DNA of 64,000 bases. Origin: Barthelona sp. PCE. Taxonomy: Eukaryota > Metamonada: BaSk clade. The notes beneath the pieces were generated by a model. It saw only the letters and a list, made by a program, of their open reading frames with translations, was not told where the DNA came from and searched no databases. Below, piece by piece: positions 38,032 through 47,485 of the stretch. The stretch covers positions 496,001 through 560,000 of the forward strand of contig JAUFOR010000001.1 of NCBI GenBank assembly GCA_040285745.1. Reading direction: 5' to 3'. The position numbers and the translations under genes were made by a program. Numbering within the stretch: the stretch's first letter is position 1; the number at the start of each line of letters is the position of its first letter.

Positions 38032-38823
38032 CTAGCAGAGGGAGTTGAGGGAGAGAATATTGATGTACTTAATGGCCCACTCTTCAAATTTACGTGAAGC
38101 AGGCTTGTAATCAACATCAACAATACGAACGATGGGCTCCTCACCCTCGTTCCAACTTACAAAAACTGAAAGATCACAGAACGTTCTGAAAGCCATGAAG
38201 CGAAGAATTTGCATGACATGAGCTGGCATGTTATCGATGTCTAAATCATTAAGGAGCTGCTTCTCTTCGTTAGATAGGGCGTTGTACCTGTCGCGGGCCT
38301 CGATAGGGGTCCATCCGGTGAATGTGCTGTGTTGAGCGTAAACAATAGCTGGGATAACAGAAGAATGGAAAAGAGTGTCTGCAACACATGAAGTATCAAA
38401 GTCAAATTCATCAGTGCTCACTCCACCCTTGAAGAATCGCAAATTGTTTTGGGGTTGATAGCGAAGATTGGTAAGTGATTCTTCAATGCCAGCTATTGTA
38501 TTTGAGGCAAAAACAAAAGGATCATAGTTTGTGACAGCGTTGATCTTGCCCTTGGCGAGCTTGCTAATTTGTTGTAACTGGAAAAGGGATTTCTTATTGC
38601 CACGCTCCTTGACAATGTGGATGAGAGCCTTGGGCTTTAACTCTACTGCGTTCTCGTAATTGGCAATGTAGTCAGGCATGGTGATGCTATTATCTTCGAC
38701 GCTGACTTCCCAATCATCGAAAAAACGAGGAAGAAAATGATACATAACGACTTCATCGAAGAACTTCTTTTGGATGGAGACAACGGGTCTCTTGTCGTCG
38801 AAAACTTTGGTGAAACTGGACAT
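38032..38823 (-). CDS. Hypothetical conserved-looking protein
   Basis: 263 aa from ATG at 38823. Alternating helix and strand with few low-complexity regions suggests a folded globular enzyme-like domain. I do not recognise it. The segment VRIVDVDYKPASRKFEEW faintly recalls the VLDLDLKP motif of inositol-pentakisphosphate 2-kinases, but the other kinase motifs (N-terminal glycine loop, RIKPKxG) are absent, so this is not claimed. Codon use fits a real gene with moderate expression. Confidence 0.75.
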   Translation of the reverse strand: MSSFTKVFDDKRPVVSIQKKFFDEVVMYHFLPRFFDDWEVSVEDNSITMPDYIANYENAVELKPKALIHIVKERGNKKSLFQLQQISKLAKGKINAVTNYDPFVFASNTIAGIEESLTNLRYQPQNNLRFFKGGVSTDEFDFDTSCVADTLFHSSVIPAIVYAQHSTFTGWTPIEARDRYNALSNEEKQLLNDLDIDNMPAHVMQILRFMAFRTFCDLSVFVSWNEGEEPIVRIVDVDYKPASRKFEEWAIKYINILSLNSLC

Positions 38824-39017
38824 ATTGTGTGATAGGGGAGGAAAAAACTTTACATCTGTGTAGTTTCATAATTGATACCTCCGTGTTCACAACCCCGATA
38901 ATAGGTGATTTTGAAGGCTTAAATGTATGCAGGAACCATAAACAAGCAAACAAAACACTTTTTCACTGAATCACAAATTTTACTCATAAAATAAGGTTAA
39001 ATAGGTATTTAAACTAC

Positions 39018-40814
39018 CTATTCGTTAAGACACAAGTCCTCTAACTGAACAATGAACCATTCAGCTTCATCTATTCCTGCTGAAAAAAGATCATACTCAA
39101 CTGCAGTAGTTTTCTCAAATTTTCTTGTTTCCACATTGAGCTTAGAATTATAAATCTTAAACTTACCATTATCCATAGTTCCAACAGAAGAAAGACACAT
39201 ACGCTCATAAGAAGTGGCGAATTGTGTTGGAATTGGATTCCAAGGTACTTGGTATAAAAATTGCCAACCATCATCACATATGACAAATAATTTTCCACTC
39301 AGAAATATTAGTGTTTCAGAAATAAAACACACTGAATCTTGGAAACTAAAGGGTTCTCTTTGTATTTTTACCACTGAATCGTTATGAATTTCATCCAAAA
39401 CAGGCAACTCAATCATATAAACTGATTCTTCACCGTATCCCAAGAATATAGTACTGCTGTACGGATTGGCTTCTAGTGAGTACATCCCTCCTTCGTGAGG
39501 AATTGAATGAATCAGAGCGAAGGTATTAGATAAAATATAGAAATGGTTTCTTCCTAAAAGAATAAATCGATCACCTTGCTTGACTGCACAGTTCATCACA
39601 TCCAAGCCCGTGAGCCTGTGTTGTGAATCGTGAGTCTTAATTACTAGATCGTCGCCGCACTTCAAAAACAAGTAAAGTTCTCCTTCATGCTCACATGAGA
39701 AGTAATCATCGAAATCTATATCACACACCCATTTCGGTCTATCTCGCGGGTAGAATACTGTGTGAAGCTTGTTCCTCTTAAAAAAAATTGCTGAATGTGA
39801 TTTTGGGAGGGGGGCAAAAAAAGTGAATTTTGGGAGTGTGAACTTTGGATAAACAATGAATTTGCCTCTGGCGACGTCATAGTATACCGTGCTGTCAGTT
39901 ATTGATAGTAGAGGGAACCCACGCGAGAAAGAAATTATTGCATTAGTTGAGCAGCTAGTCATAATGTTTTCAACCGCTTCTATGTCATATTTCACGACTT
40001 TTCCCTTCTTCACTGCGAACAACGGCGTGTCAATGGGCTGGAACGGATTTAATTTCCTTGAGTGTGATAAAAACTGACTCTTTTTGAATCGTTGATTGAC
40101 CATTACACGCGTTTTGTTGTGCAAGTCATAAAAAGAACAGCCCTTATCATGTAAAAGCCCAATGAAGTGCCGGTCGTCATGAGAAAATGAGAATGCACCG
40201 TTCGCATACGAGTCGCATGCGCTTTCCATTTCGTAATGTTCCATTCTACCATCTGTCCGCAGTAAAGTAATTGTGGTTGGGGTGCGGATGAGTTGGGTGT
40301 CACTGAAGAGATCACCAAAGCAAATTTGTGTTATATTATTGTTGAAGGTGCTCAAGCAAAAATTCATGTCGATGAAAGTCATGGTCTCCCTATCTAAATA
40401 TGATAATGAGTCTTCACAGGAGACAATCAGCGTGCTGTTCGTTCTTGTTTGATTCAGAATTCTTGTTTTGTTTAGGGTTTGAGTTGTAGCATTGTGCAGA
40501 TCAACTAGGTTCGTTTTTCGGTTCTCAGTGTTGGTAAATGCAACGTACCGCCTGTCTATGACATGTATCGTTCGAATACGTCCATATTCCCATGGACATT
40601 CTGATATTTCATGTAAAATTAGGCTCTGATCCTCTACTACGTAAAACTGTAATTTAATCTTATCTGTTGTGGTGTCTACACTGACATGTACAAGTTCAGA
40701 TGTATGATAACACATCTGAAGAGGATACACATGCCAATTCAGGTCACAATGACTGAAAGAAAACGAAGTAGGCCCATTAAAGCTATCGTTCTTGAATAGA
40801 ACTTCGTCTAACAT
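39018..40814 (-). CDS. Large propeller-like protein, family member 5
   Basis: 598 aa from ATG at 40814. Same style as the four proteins at 13.7-23.6 kb: beta-strand units with Asn/Asp turns, no signal peptide, no membrane segment. It shares HDDRHFIGLLHDKGCSFY with the similar HSDRHLIGLHLSDDVCY of member 2. The middle has KFTLPKFTFFAPLPKSHSAI and the end is acidic. Function unknown. Its distance from the other members argues for dispersal beyond local tandem duplication. Confidence 0.75.
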   Translation of the reverse strand: MLDEVLFKNDSFNGPTSFSFSHCDLNWHVYPLQMCYHTSELVHVSVDTTTDKIKLQFYVVEDQSLILHEISECPWEYGRIRTIHVIDRRYVAFTNTENRKTNLVDLHNATTQTLNKTRILNQTRTNSTLIVSCEDSLSYLDRETMTFIDMNFCLSTFNNNITQICFGDLFSDTQLIRTPTTITLLRTDGRMEHYEMESACDSYANGAFSFSHDDRHFIGLLHDKGCSFYDLHNKTRVMVNQRFKKSQFLSHSRKLNPFQPIDTPLFAVKKGKVVKYDIEAVENIMTSCSTNAIISFSRGFPLLSITDSTVYYDVARGKFIVYPKFTLPKFTFFAPLPKSHSAIFFKRNKLHTVFYPRDRPKWVCDIDFDDYFSCEHEGELYLFLKCGDDLVIKTHDSQHRLTGLDVMNCAVKQGDRFILLGRNHFYILSNTFALIHSIPHEGGMYSLEANPYSSTIFLGYGEESVYMIELPVLDEIHNDSVVKIQREPFSFQDSVCFISETLIFLSGKLFVICDDGWQFLYQVPWNPIPTQFATSYERMCLSSVGTMDNGKFKIYNSKLNVETRKFEKTTAVEYDLFSAGIDEAEWFIVQLEDLCLNE

Positions 40815-40997
40815 GGTGTATCTTTCTGAATAAAGAGAAAAATGCGAAGTAAGGAATGATCCATGCTTGTATTCACGGATGTTTTAGATTGTGGGTTTGA
40901 TTCAAAACGGAGCATTGTATCGTGTTGTGACCAATGAAATGATCATACATAAACACTCTTTACAATACTATCTGAATTATTTCCTTTTTGGGCAATT

Positions 40998-41849
40998 TTA
41001 TTCAATTTTCGTTCGCTTCATAAGTTCAGGGTTGCTTGATACCATGTCATACAAATCAAGATGCATTTTGGGAGTTTCTATGAGCATTAAATTACTGATG
41101 TGAAGGTTCAGCGTCAGTCTCAGTGAAATACTCTGATCTAACAGAGCAATAGCCTGCTCTTTCTGAGCAGCAAGAGTGTTTTTCATCTTTTCTGTATCAG
41201 TAAGACATGAATTCAAACGATTCATAACTTCATTGTCATTATCGATGTCGTCAGACAAAATTGCGTCAATCTCTGCAAGGAAGTCCTTGAACTCAGAGTC
41301 TAACTTCTCTTGATCTTGATCTTCATCAGGAAAAACGGTTGTTTTTTCAGTTTTCTGAATTTTCATTGGTATTTCAGTTGAACTTGCAATGTTCTTAGTT
41401 TTCAGCTGAGTTGCCCACGACAGGGGCTTGTTAAGGAAGTTTAGAGGCATGGGTTTTAATGTTTTAATATTAAAACTCTCATTAGTGTTTTTTGTTACAA
41501 CATTCATAGGTTTTGGAAGATCGGCCAGGAGCTTCGGGGAAGCAAATTGGATCTTGGACTTGGGTGCTGATTTCATGGGGATGACTGGAGGAATTGTAGG
41601 AGTTGAAAGCTCGAGCTTTTTTGGGGTGACAAACATTTCATTGTTGATTTCAGTAGTTTTCTTATTTGGAGGGATGTAATCGGATGTATCGGATGAGTTA
41701 AGGGTACTACTTATGCTTTGAAAGTCAAAAGATTCTGGAAAACTGGATGTAGGAGTGTTTGAACGATTCATATCAAAACTAAACGATGCAAAGCCTTCAG
41801 TTGACTCTTTCTGGGTCTCATTTGCGTCTACGTTAAGGTTAAAATCCAT
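40998..41849 (-). CDS. Ser/Thr/Pro-rich protein with C-terminal coiled coil
   Basis: 283 aa. The first 180 residues look disordered, with several Ser/Thr-Pro sites (NTPTSSFPES, VTPKKLELSTPT, ASPKLLADLP) that could be phosphorylated by proline-directed kinases. An acidic linker (DEDQDQEKLDSEF) leads to a helical end (about 185-283) that may form a coiled coil. This arrangement is seen in some kinetochore and cell-cycle adaptors, but no family is recognised. Confidence 0.7.
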   Translation of the reverse strand: MDFNLNVDANETQKESTEGFASFSFDMNRSNTPTSSFPESFDFQSISSTLNSSDTSDYIPPNKKTTEINNEMFVTPKKLELSTPTIPPVIPMKSAPKSKIQFASPKLLADLPKPMNVVTKNTNESFNIKTLKPMPLNFLNKPLSWATQLKTKNIASSTEIPMKIQKTEKTTVFPDEDQDQEKLDSEFKDFLAEIDAILSDDIDNDNEVMNRLNSCLTDTEKMKNTLAAQKEQAIALLDQSISLRLTLNLHISNLMLIETPKMHLDLYDMVSSNPELMKRTKIE

Positions 41850-42280
41850 TATATAAAAAAATAAAGGGAGAAAATGTGAAGGCAGGTTTTACAAATTTTC
41901 TTGTAGATTTGTTTAAAAATGTACATATATATACGAAAATCAGGCGAATTTGGTGGATTCATGTGCAGCTACACGGTAGTATTATTTTTCAGACCACTAT
42001 TCAAAGGTGCCATATCGGTTTTGCTTCTATTAACGCTTATTTGAATTTTTACTTCAGTTATCATGTGTAAATACAGCAAAGTGCTGCTATACACACTATT
42101 CAATATCTTTAAGGATTGTTCAGTCTTGCAATTTGTTTTTTTACTTTAACAAAGTCTTTTGTACTGTATGTTGTGAAAATGAGCTTGTTGGCCTATGCGC
42201 GCTTCATATAGAGCGTGCGCGTGTGCAAAAAATGGCTTTTTAGGAATTTTTTAGAAGTTTCTTACACTTAGATTTGAAAT
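41850..42280. promoter_or_regulatory. Region upstream of beta-tubulin
   Basis: 431 bp between divergent genes. About 85 bp before the tubulin ATG lies an imperfect inverted repeat (GCGCGCT, then AGCGTGCGC) around CATATAGA, unlike the AT-rich surroundings. It may be part of the strong tubulin promoter; this is inference from position only. Confidence 0.3.
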
Positions 42281-43618
42281 ATGCGTGAAATCGTCCACAT
42301 TCAAGCCGGCCAGTGCGGTAACCAGATCGGTGGTAAGTTCTGGGAGACCATTGCTGATGAGCATGGTGTCGATCCTACTGGTTCCTATCAGGGTCAATCC
42401 GACCTCCAATTGGAGCGTATCAACGTTTACTTCAACGAAGCTGCCGGTGGCAAGTATGTCCCCCGTGCCGTTTTAGTTGATCTTGAGCCTGGTACTATGG
42501 ATTCCATTCGTGGTAACGCTTATGGCCATCTTTTCCGTCCCGATAACTTTATCTTCGGTCAGACCGGTGCCGGTAACAACTGGGCCAAGGGTCACTATAC
42601 CGAGGGTGCTGAGCTCATTGACTCCGTCCTCGATATCGTCCGTAAGGAGGCTGAGTCTTGCGACTGCCTTCAGGGTTTCCAGATCTGTCACTCTCTCGGT
42701 GGTGGTACTGGTGCCGGTATGGGTACCCTCCTCATTGCCAAGATCCGTGAGGAGTATCCCGATCGTCAAATGTGTACTTTCTCCGTCGTTCCTTCCCCCA
42801 AGGTTTCTGATACCGTCGTTGAGCCTTATAACTGTACTCTTTCTGTTCACCAGCTTACTGAGAACTCTGAAGAGACCATGTGTATCGATAACGAAGCTCT
42901 TTACGATATTTGTTTCCGTACCCTTAAGCTCACCACCCCTACCTATGGTGACCTCAACCACCTCGTTTCCATCGTTATGTCCGGTGTTACTTGCTGTCTC
43001 CGTTTCCCCGGTCAGCTCAACTCCGATCTCCGTAAGCTCGCTGTTAACTTGGTTCCTTATCCTCGTCTTCACTTCTTCATGGTTGGTTTCGCTCCCCTCA
43101 CTTCTCGTGGTTCTTCTGCCTACCGTCAGATCACTGTTCCCGAGCTCACTTCTCAGATGTTCCACTCTGGTAACATGATGGCTGCCTCTGATCCTCGTCA
43201 CGGTCGTTACTTGACCGCTTCCGCCCTCTTCCGTGGTCGTATGTCCTCCAAGGAGGTTGATGAGCAGATGCTTAACATCCAGAACAAGAACTCTTCTTAC
43301 TTCGTTGAGTGGATTCCCAACAACATCAAGTCTTCTATTTGTGACATTCCTCCTAAGGGTCTTAAGATGGGTGTTACCTTCATTGGTAACTCCACCTGTA
43401 TCCAGGAGCTCTTCAAGCGTGTCCACGATCAGTTCACCAAGATGTTCCGTCGTAAGGCATTCCTTCACTGGTACACTGGTGAGGGTATGGACGAGATGGA
43501 GTTCACCGAGGCTGAGTCCAACATGAACGATCTTGTTGCTGAATACCAACAGTACCAGGATGCCGTTGCTGAGGAGGAAGGCGAGTACGAAGAGGAGGAA
43601 GATGACTTCGAGTACTAA
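42281..43618 (+). CDS. Beta-tubulin
   Basis: 445 aa, full length and intronless. It forms the alpha/beta heterodimer of microtubules. It opens with MREI, the autoregulatory tetrapeptide; the GTP-binding loop GGGTGAGMG is intact and the C-terminal tail is acidic ([15 protein letters not shown]). Codon use is extremely biased (GGT, CGT, AAG, AAC and TTC dominate), the mark of a highly expressed gene, and this bias creates long spurious open frames on both strands. Residues such as [11 protein letters not shown] and [14 protein letters not shown] recall diplomonad tubulins. An AATAAA at 43649-43654 may be the poly(A) signal; the convergent MCM-like gene ends at 43682. Confidence 0.99.
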   Translation: MREIVHIQAGQCGNQIGGKFWETIADEHGVDPTGSYQGQSDLQLERINVYFNEAAGGKYVPRAVLVDLEPGTMDSIRGNAYGHLFRPDNFIFGQTGAGNNWAKGHYTEGAELIDSVLDIVRKEAESCDCLQGFQICHSLGGGTGAGMGTLLIAKIREEYPDRQMCTFSVVPSPKVSDTVVEPYNCTLSVHQLTENSEETMCIDNEALYDICFRTLKLTTPTYGDLNHLVSIVMSGVTCCLRFPGQLNSDLRKLAVNLVPYPRLHFFMVGFAPLTSRGSSAYRQITVPELTSQMFHSGNMMAASDPRHGRYLTASALFRGRMSSKEVDEQMLNIQNKNSSYFVEWIPNNIKSSICDIPPKGLKMGVTFIGNSTCIQELFKRVHDQFTKMFRRKAFLHWYTGEGMDEMEFTEAESNMNDLVAEYQQYQDAVAEEEGEYEEEEDDFEY

Positions 43619-43681
43619 ACTTTGTGTTAAAAAACACTGTCACACTTTAATAAATTGTTTTTCACCATTTATTGCAGTTAA

Positions 43682-45592
43682 CTACTTTACAATACGGTAA
43701 ACAGCTTTTCCTGTTTGTAAAATGTGGCCTTCATAGTTCAACCGCTCAACAACATGATCAAATTCAGATTCAGCAATTCCTACACGTTTCGCCAGTTGCC
43801 AAATCTCATTACGGTTAGCTCTTCCACTTTCAATACGCTGAAGCAGTGAAAGTAACACCATTATCTTCTTTTTACGTGAGTTACGTGTTGTGTTGATCAA
43901 AATTGACTCCCAATATTTCGGTAGCTGCTCATGTGAAAATAGAGTGCATTTCATTAATGAAAGAATGTGCTTGATCATATCTTGGGTGACGCGGGTACGA
44001 GATAGTATGCGAGAGTAAGCTTGACAAAGTCGAAAAACACCTTCGATCAACCTTGGAGTTATGAGCGGTTGTCTCTTCTGTCCTACAGCGTTCAAGCATG
44101 CCCTCATACTATCTTCGACCTTGGAGAGGGAGGTATACCATGAGGTGAGCACACCAGCCGCAGCAGGATCGAAAGTAACCGGTTTCGATTCAATGGATAG
44201 GAGTCGCTGAAGATCACCCAAGACGTTTGTTGTTTTTTGAACCTTTGGGGCCATAAAGTCCGCCAAAATGACATCCACGTTGTCTTCCAATGAGGCAGCA
44301 TAATGTGCGACAATGTCAAAACGACTTATGAATGAACTTTTAATATCAAGATCCTCAATAGTAGTATCCGCGAAGCACAGCATTCCCACTCGGCAGGGGA
44401 GCACCGTGCCCGTTGGTGTGGAGACCTGCTGATACTCCATGACCGACTGTATATTGCACATTTGCTTCTTGCTGAGCAGGCGTACATTATCAATCACAAC
44501 AGTGCTTTCATCCAGAAGGGGGAGCGTTCCGGTGGTAAAAGGTGCCCTGCGCGACATTTCTGAAGGTAACATGTTTTTTTTTAATGTATCACCCGAAAGT
44601 TTCTTTATCTCTTTCAATGGAGAAATCGCTTCAACCATTCTGTTAATCACAGATTGCTGAGTCACCCCACCGAGGAAGAAATGTCCCGTATGTCGTCGCA
44701 GTGGATGACAACCCCCTATAGTCGATAACAAAAAGAGCTCTAAGATATTAGAACTAACTGGACATCCCCTGAAAACCTCTTCAACGAGGACTCCGACATC
44801 TATAGGCATTCTCCCGCCTAAGCGCATGGGAATAGTTGGGTCGACCACATACTGCCATCCCAAGACATAAGCACGAAGTTCATCCTCGTTGGGGAGAACT
44901 GCCACGAACCGTATGCGGCGGCCAGGCTTTGGTACATAGCAAACAAGCGTGACAGACAATGCTTTAACGTGATGTGCGACATCTGTAACACCGGCGTCAT
45001 AACAGAAGGAATAAGTTGCAGTTGTTGCGCTCATGTCAAATTGACGAGGGTCACACTGGTCTGCGTACCGTGAAAGGAGAGTTCCACATGGAAAGACACC
45101 ATTAGCAATGGTCCCTGTTCTAACCTCTTTTGTTTTTCCTGCTATGCAGCACAGCTCTGGTTTGTTGACATGTGACACCCTTCCATGTGATACGACAAGC
45201 CCCATTGTGTTGTTTGCTAAAATTGTTTGAATTGATGCATCAAGTTTGGCTGGTAGCATTGTAAACCAGCAATGCAGTGGTTTACGCACATCTTCTTCAA
45301 CAACAAGGTGCTTGAAGTGGATCAGGACCGCCTCATGGGCTGCCATTGTGATCATTATTATTAGTGTTGCCCAACATCCTATTGTTGAAAAAATTTTCTC
45401 AATAAGAGGATTGGAGAATAAATATGAGTAATTAACGTTGATCATGTTGTTTTCGACAAGCTCAGCATGGTGAAAAGCTTGTCGTTCTGAGAATATGTGA
45501 ATAAGCCCAATAAAAAGCTCTGTAATCTCTTCATTTGGAAGAATATGTTGTGGTTTGCTGTAGTAGTACTTAACACATGCGAATTGTGTCAT
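43682..45592 (-). CDS. Degenerate MCM-like AAA+ protein (MCMDC2-like)
   Basis: 636 aa. The C-terminal half has the order of an MCM ATPase. A P-loop-like strand HFFLGGVTQQSV has lost the GKS/T. A Walker B-like STVVIDNVRLLSKKQM has Asn where DE is expected. There follow a YQQVSTPTGTVLPCRVGMLCFADT insertion/sensor region, an arginine finger SSFISRFDIV, and a sensor-2 helix (CQAYSRILSRTRVTQ). A winged helix ends the protein. Loss of both Walker motifs with a kept SRFD suggests an MCM relative without ATPase activity, most like MCMDC2, which acts in meiotic recombination. MCM8/9 or a replicative MCM are unlikely because those keep GDPGTAKS. Confidence 0.75.
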   Translation of the reverse strand: MTQFACVKYYYSKPQHILPNEEITELFIGLIHIFSERQAFHHAELVENNMINVNYSYLFSNPLIEKIFSTIGCWATLIIMITMAAHEAVLIHFKHLVVEEDVRKPLHCWFTMLPAKLDASIQTILANNTMGLVVSHGRVSHVNKPELCCIAGKTKEVRTGTIANGVFPCGTLLSRYADQCDPRQFDMSATTATYSFCYDAGVTDVAHHVKALSVTLVCYVPKPGRRIRFVAVLPNEDELRAYVLGWQYVVDPTIPMRLGGRMPIDVGVLVEEVFRGCPVSSNILELFLLSTIGGCHPLRRHTGHFFLGGVTQQSVINRMVEAISPLKEIKKLSGDTLKKNMLPSEMSRRAPFTTGTLPLLDESTVVIDNVRLLSKKQMCNIQSVMEYQQVSTPTGTVLPCRVGMLCFADTTIEDLDIKSSFISRFDIVAHYAASLEDNVDVILADFMAPKVQKTTNVLGDLQRLLSIESKPVTFDPAAAGVLTSWYTSLSKVEDSMRACLNAVGQKRQPLITPRLIEGVFRLCQAYSRILSRTRVTQDMIKHILSLMKCTLFSHEQLPKYWESILINTTRNSRKKKIMVLLSLLQRIESGRANRNEIWQLAKRVGIAESEFDHVVERLNYEGHILQTGKAVYRIVK

Positions 45593-45675
45593 ATTATTGC
45601 ATCCATTTGTTTGGAAAGGGTAGTAAAAGCAAAACGAAACTTTGTTTAATTTACACTTATTACAGTAAGGATGGG

Positions 45676-46263
45676 TTAATCCATGTCATAGTAGTCGCTT
45701 TCATCATCTGTATTCATTTCAGCGACACAAGTAAAAAATAAAAGTTTAAACTTACGTCTGCTGTAAAAGAAATAGTTGAAACTCCAAATAGCATCTACCA
45801 ATGGGTCGTCTATCTCGTCAGGTTTATACGAAAAGATCTCACATTCCTCAGACATCAGCGATCTTATGATGTTCCATAGCTGCTGCGAGATGCTAGCATA
45901 CTCCGTTCCCATTGCACTACTCAGCAGACTGTTGATGTCACGGGCCACGTTCTCCCAGGAGTCGAGGTCGAACTGGTCCGGGCTCACCGTCGAAAAGTCG
46001 TAATCTGTGAAAGTTTGAGCCAGGACGGTTGTGAGATGGCTTAGTGTTGCCTCATTGTCGATGGCGCTGTTTGTGAAGGAGAGTCCTGATATATTGACGT
46101 CTCTGTATGACATCTGTTCATCCAGAGAATGACTCACTCGGTAGGAATGCGAATTTCTGGTTGAGTAATATTCCAAGCTAGTTTTGATCTTAAGATCTGA
46201 TTCTGTCACAAAGGTGAGGTCATTGGACAGCTTCAAAAGTTCCCCATTTGCTATAAACTGCAT
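45676..46263 (-). CDS. Hypothetical acidic protein
   Basis: 195 aa. No domain recognised; the sequence is helical in the second half and ends acidic (DDESDYYDMD). Near the 3' end the minus strand has GTAAGT, then 48 nt later ATACAG, in frame and free of stops; it could be either coding sequence or a short retained-frame intron that would remove KFKLLFFTCVAEMNT-like residues. Two versions of the tail are thus possible. Confidence 0.6.
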   Translation of the reverse strand: MQFIANGELLKLSNDLTFVTESDLKIKTSLEYYSTRNSHSYRVSHSLDEQMSYRDVNISGLSFTNSAIDNEATLSHLTTVLAQTFTDYDFSTVSPDQFDLDSWENVARDINSLLSSAMGTEYASISQQLWNIIRSLMSEECEIFSYKPDEIDDPLVDAIWSFNYFFYSRRKFKLLFFTCVAEMNTDDESDYYDMD

Positions 46264-46618
46264 GTTATAAAAATAAAAGTCAATTTGCTTAGGAAGGCGT
46301 TGTTTTGCTGGTATAAAAACTCAAGCGCTACAAATAACAAGCGTTACTTTGGTTTAAGACTGCAAAAAAACAGCAGAAATGTATATCAAGAAATAATTCA
46401 CTACTTCATATTTCGCATTCATTACCACTGTTGCATCCGTTGTAGCACCTTCAATCAAGCATTTCTACCTTTATTTTAACAATTAGATAATTGGTGTTTC
46501 ACAAACTGAATAATTTTTTGTTTACTGTTCTGCAATTTCGTTTCGTTCACTACAGCTTACCCATCACGTGTAACGTCAGAACATATATGAGTATAATAGA
46601 ACCCATTAATAAAGCTAC
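46264..46618. other. Intergenic region, nothing identified
   Basis: 355 bp between the start of the acidic hypothetical gene and the end of the SLD5-like gene. Short open stretches in it have no motif and overlap the SLD5-like gene in antisense. Nothing can be supported. Confidence 0.5.
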
Positions 46619-47485
46619 TTACATAAGTTCAATTCTTGGTTTAATGAAATTACCGTCTTCATCACAGTGTGGGTACTCCAGCTTTCCCTCAACCGCGTCC
46701 AGTCTTAAATTATAAATACCTTTACCCAAACGAACAATTTCACCTACACCAGTATCAATTTCGATAATTTCTGTGTCTTCAATATTAAAAAAGAAGGTAC
46801 GCATGACGTTCAAACGTGGAGGATAACACTCCAATGGTCTTTTTTGATTTTTATCTTTAATCTTAAACGCACTTAACAAAGAACCGTACATGTTCTGATT
46901 AGCTTGATTATCAATAGCAGAATACATTGTTACTTGATAGTAATCCATCTTTAGAGCACCTAAACTACTCAAAAATTCAGATTCTGCTTTGTGAAGAAAT
47001 TTTATAATTGAATTTGGGTTTTTATACTTTTTAAAATACAAATATTCATAATAATAATAATTCCAGTTTTTCCTCAACTTCTCCATCCGTACTCTAAGGA
47101 ACTTTGTTAATAAATATTTTGTTTTAAACAGATCAAGAAAGTAAATTGAAGAGAAGCTCTGTAAAAGTGTGTTATGTTCATGATTCTGGTTGTTAAATGT
47201 CTGTAAATCGAGCTGTGTTTCCTGTTCCTGAACGTATTTAGTGTATGACTTGAAGTCACGCTCAGGAAAAGGCAAGATTAATGGGTGTAACTGTTCGTAC
47301 CGTAATGAACTAGTAAAAAGCTCATACAAAGGGTGTGGTTGCGGCATTATCTGCTGACTTGACTGGCTCTCGGACGGTGTTAACTCAAAACCATGGATAT
47401 TGTGCCTAGTATCTACGTTTGATGACATATACCCATCATATGGTGTGTTTCCCGTGGATAAGGATGGAGCATCAAATGGATCCAT
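46619..47485 (-). CDS. SLD5/GINS4-like replication subunit
   Basis: 288 aa. GINS joins Cdc45 and MCM2-7 as the replicative helicase. The A-domain signature is LFKTKYLLTKFLRVRMEKLRK, like VLRSYLRCRLMKIEK of SLD5, followed by FLHKAESEFLSSLGALKM, similar to FMANTESYLKNVALKHMP. The C-terminal B-domain ends IVRLGKGIYNLRLDAVEG and then RIELM, where SLD5 ends with a similar VELI/VQLI strand. An N-terminal Ser/Pro/Gln-rich extension of about 75 residues is extra (SLD5 is usually about 220 aa). The stop codon is part of ATGTAAGTAG, which contains a GTAAGT donor-like word, so a short 3' exon cannot be excluded. The start codon overlaps the divergent neighbour's start region by 10 bp. Confidence 0.6.
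   Translation of the reverse strand: MDPFDAPSLSTGNTPYDGYMSSNVDTRHNIHGFELTPSESQSSQQIMPQPHPLYELFTSSLRYEQLHPLILPFPERDFKSYTKYVQEQETQLDLQTFNNQNHEHNTLLQSFSSIYFLDLFKTKYLLTKFLRVRMEKLRKNWNYYYYEYLYFKKYKNPNSIIKFLHKAESEFLSSLGALKMDYYQVTMYSAIDNQANQNMYGSLLSAFKIKDKNQKRPLECYPPRLNVMRTFFFNIEDTEIIEIDTGVGEIVRLGKGIYNLRLDAVEGKLEYPHCDEDGNFIKPRIELM

Noticed and set aside
38032-38823. Inositol-pentakisphosphate 2-kinase
   Set aside because: Only one DVDYKP segment resembles it; nucleotide-binding and RIKPKxG motifs are missing.
42473-43549. 358-codon open frame antisense to beta-tubulin, plus a long shifted frame at 42477-43178
   Set aside because: Both are by-products of the extreme codon bias of beta-tubulin; the translations are low-complexity (Thr/Val/Ser/Leu-rich) with no domain, and the sense frame is unmistakable.
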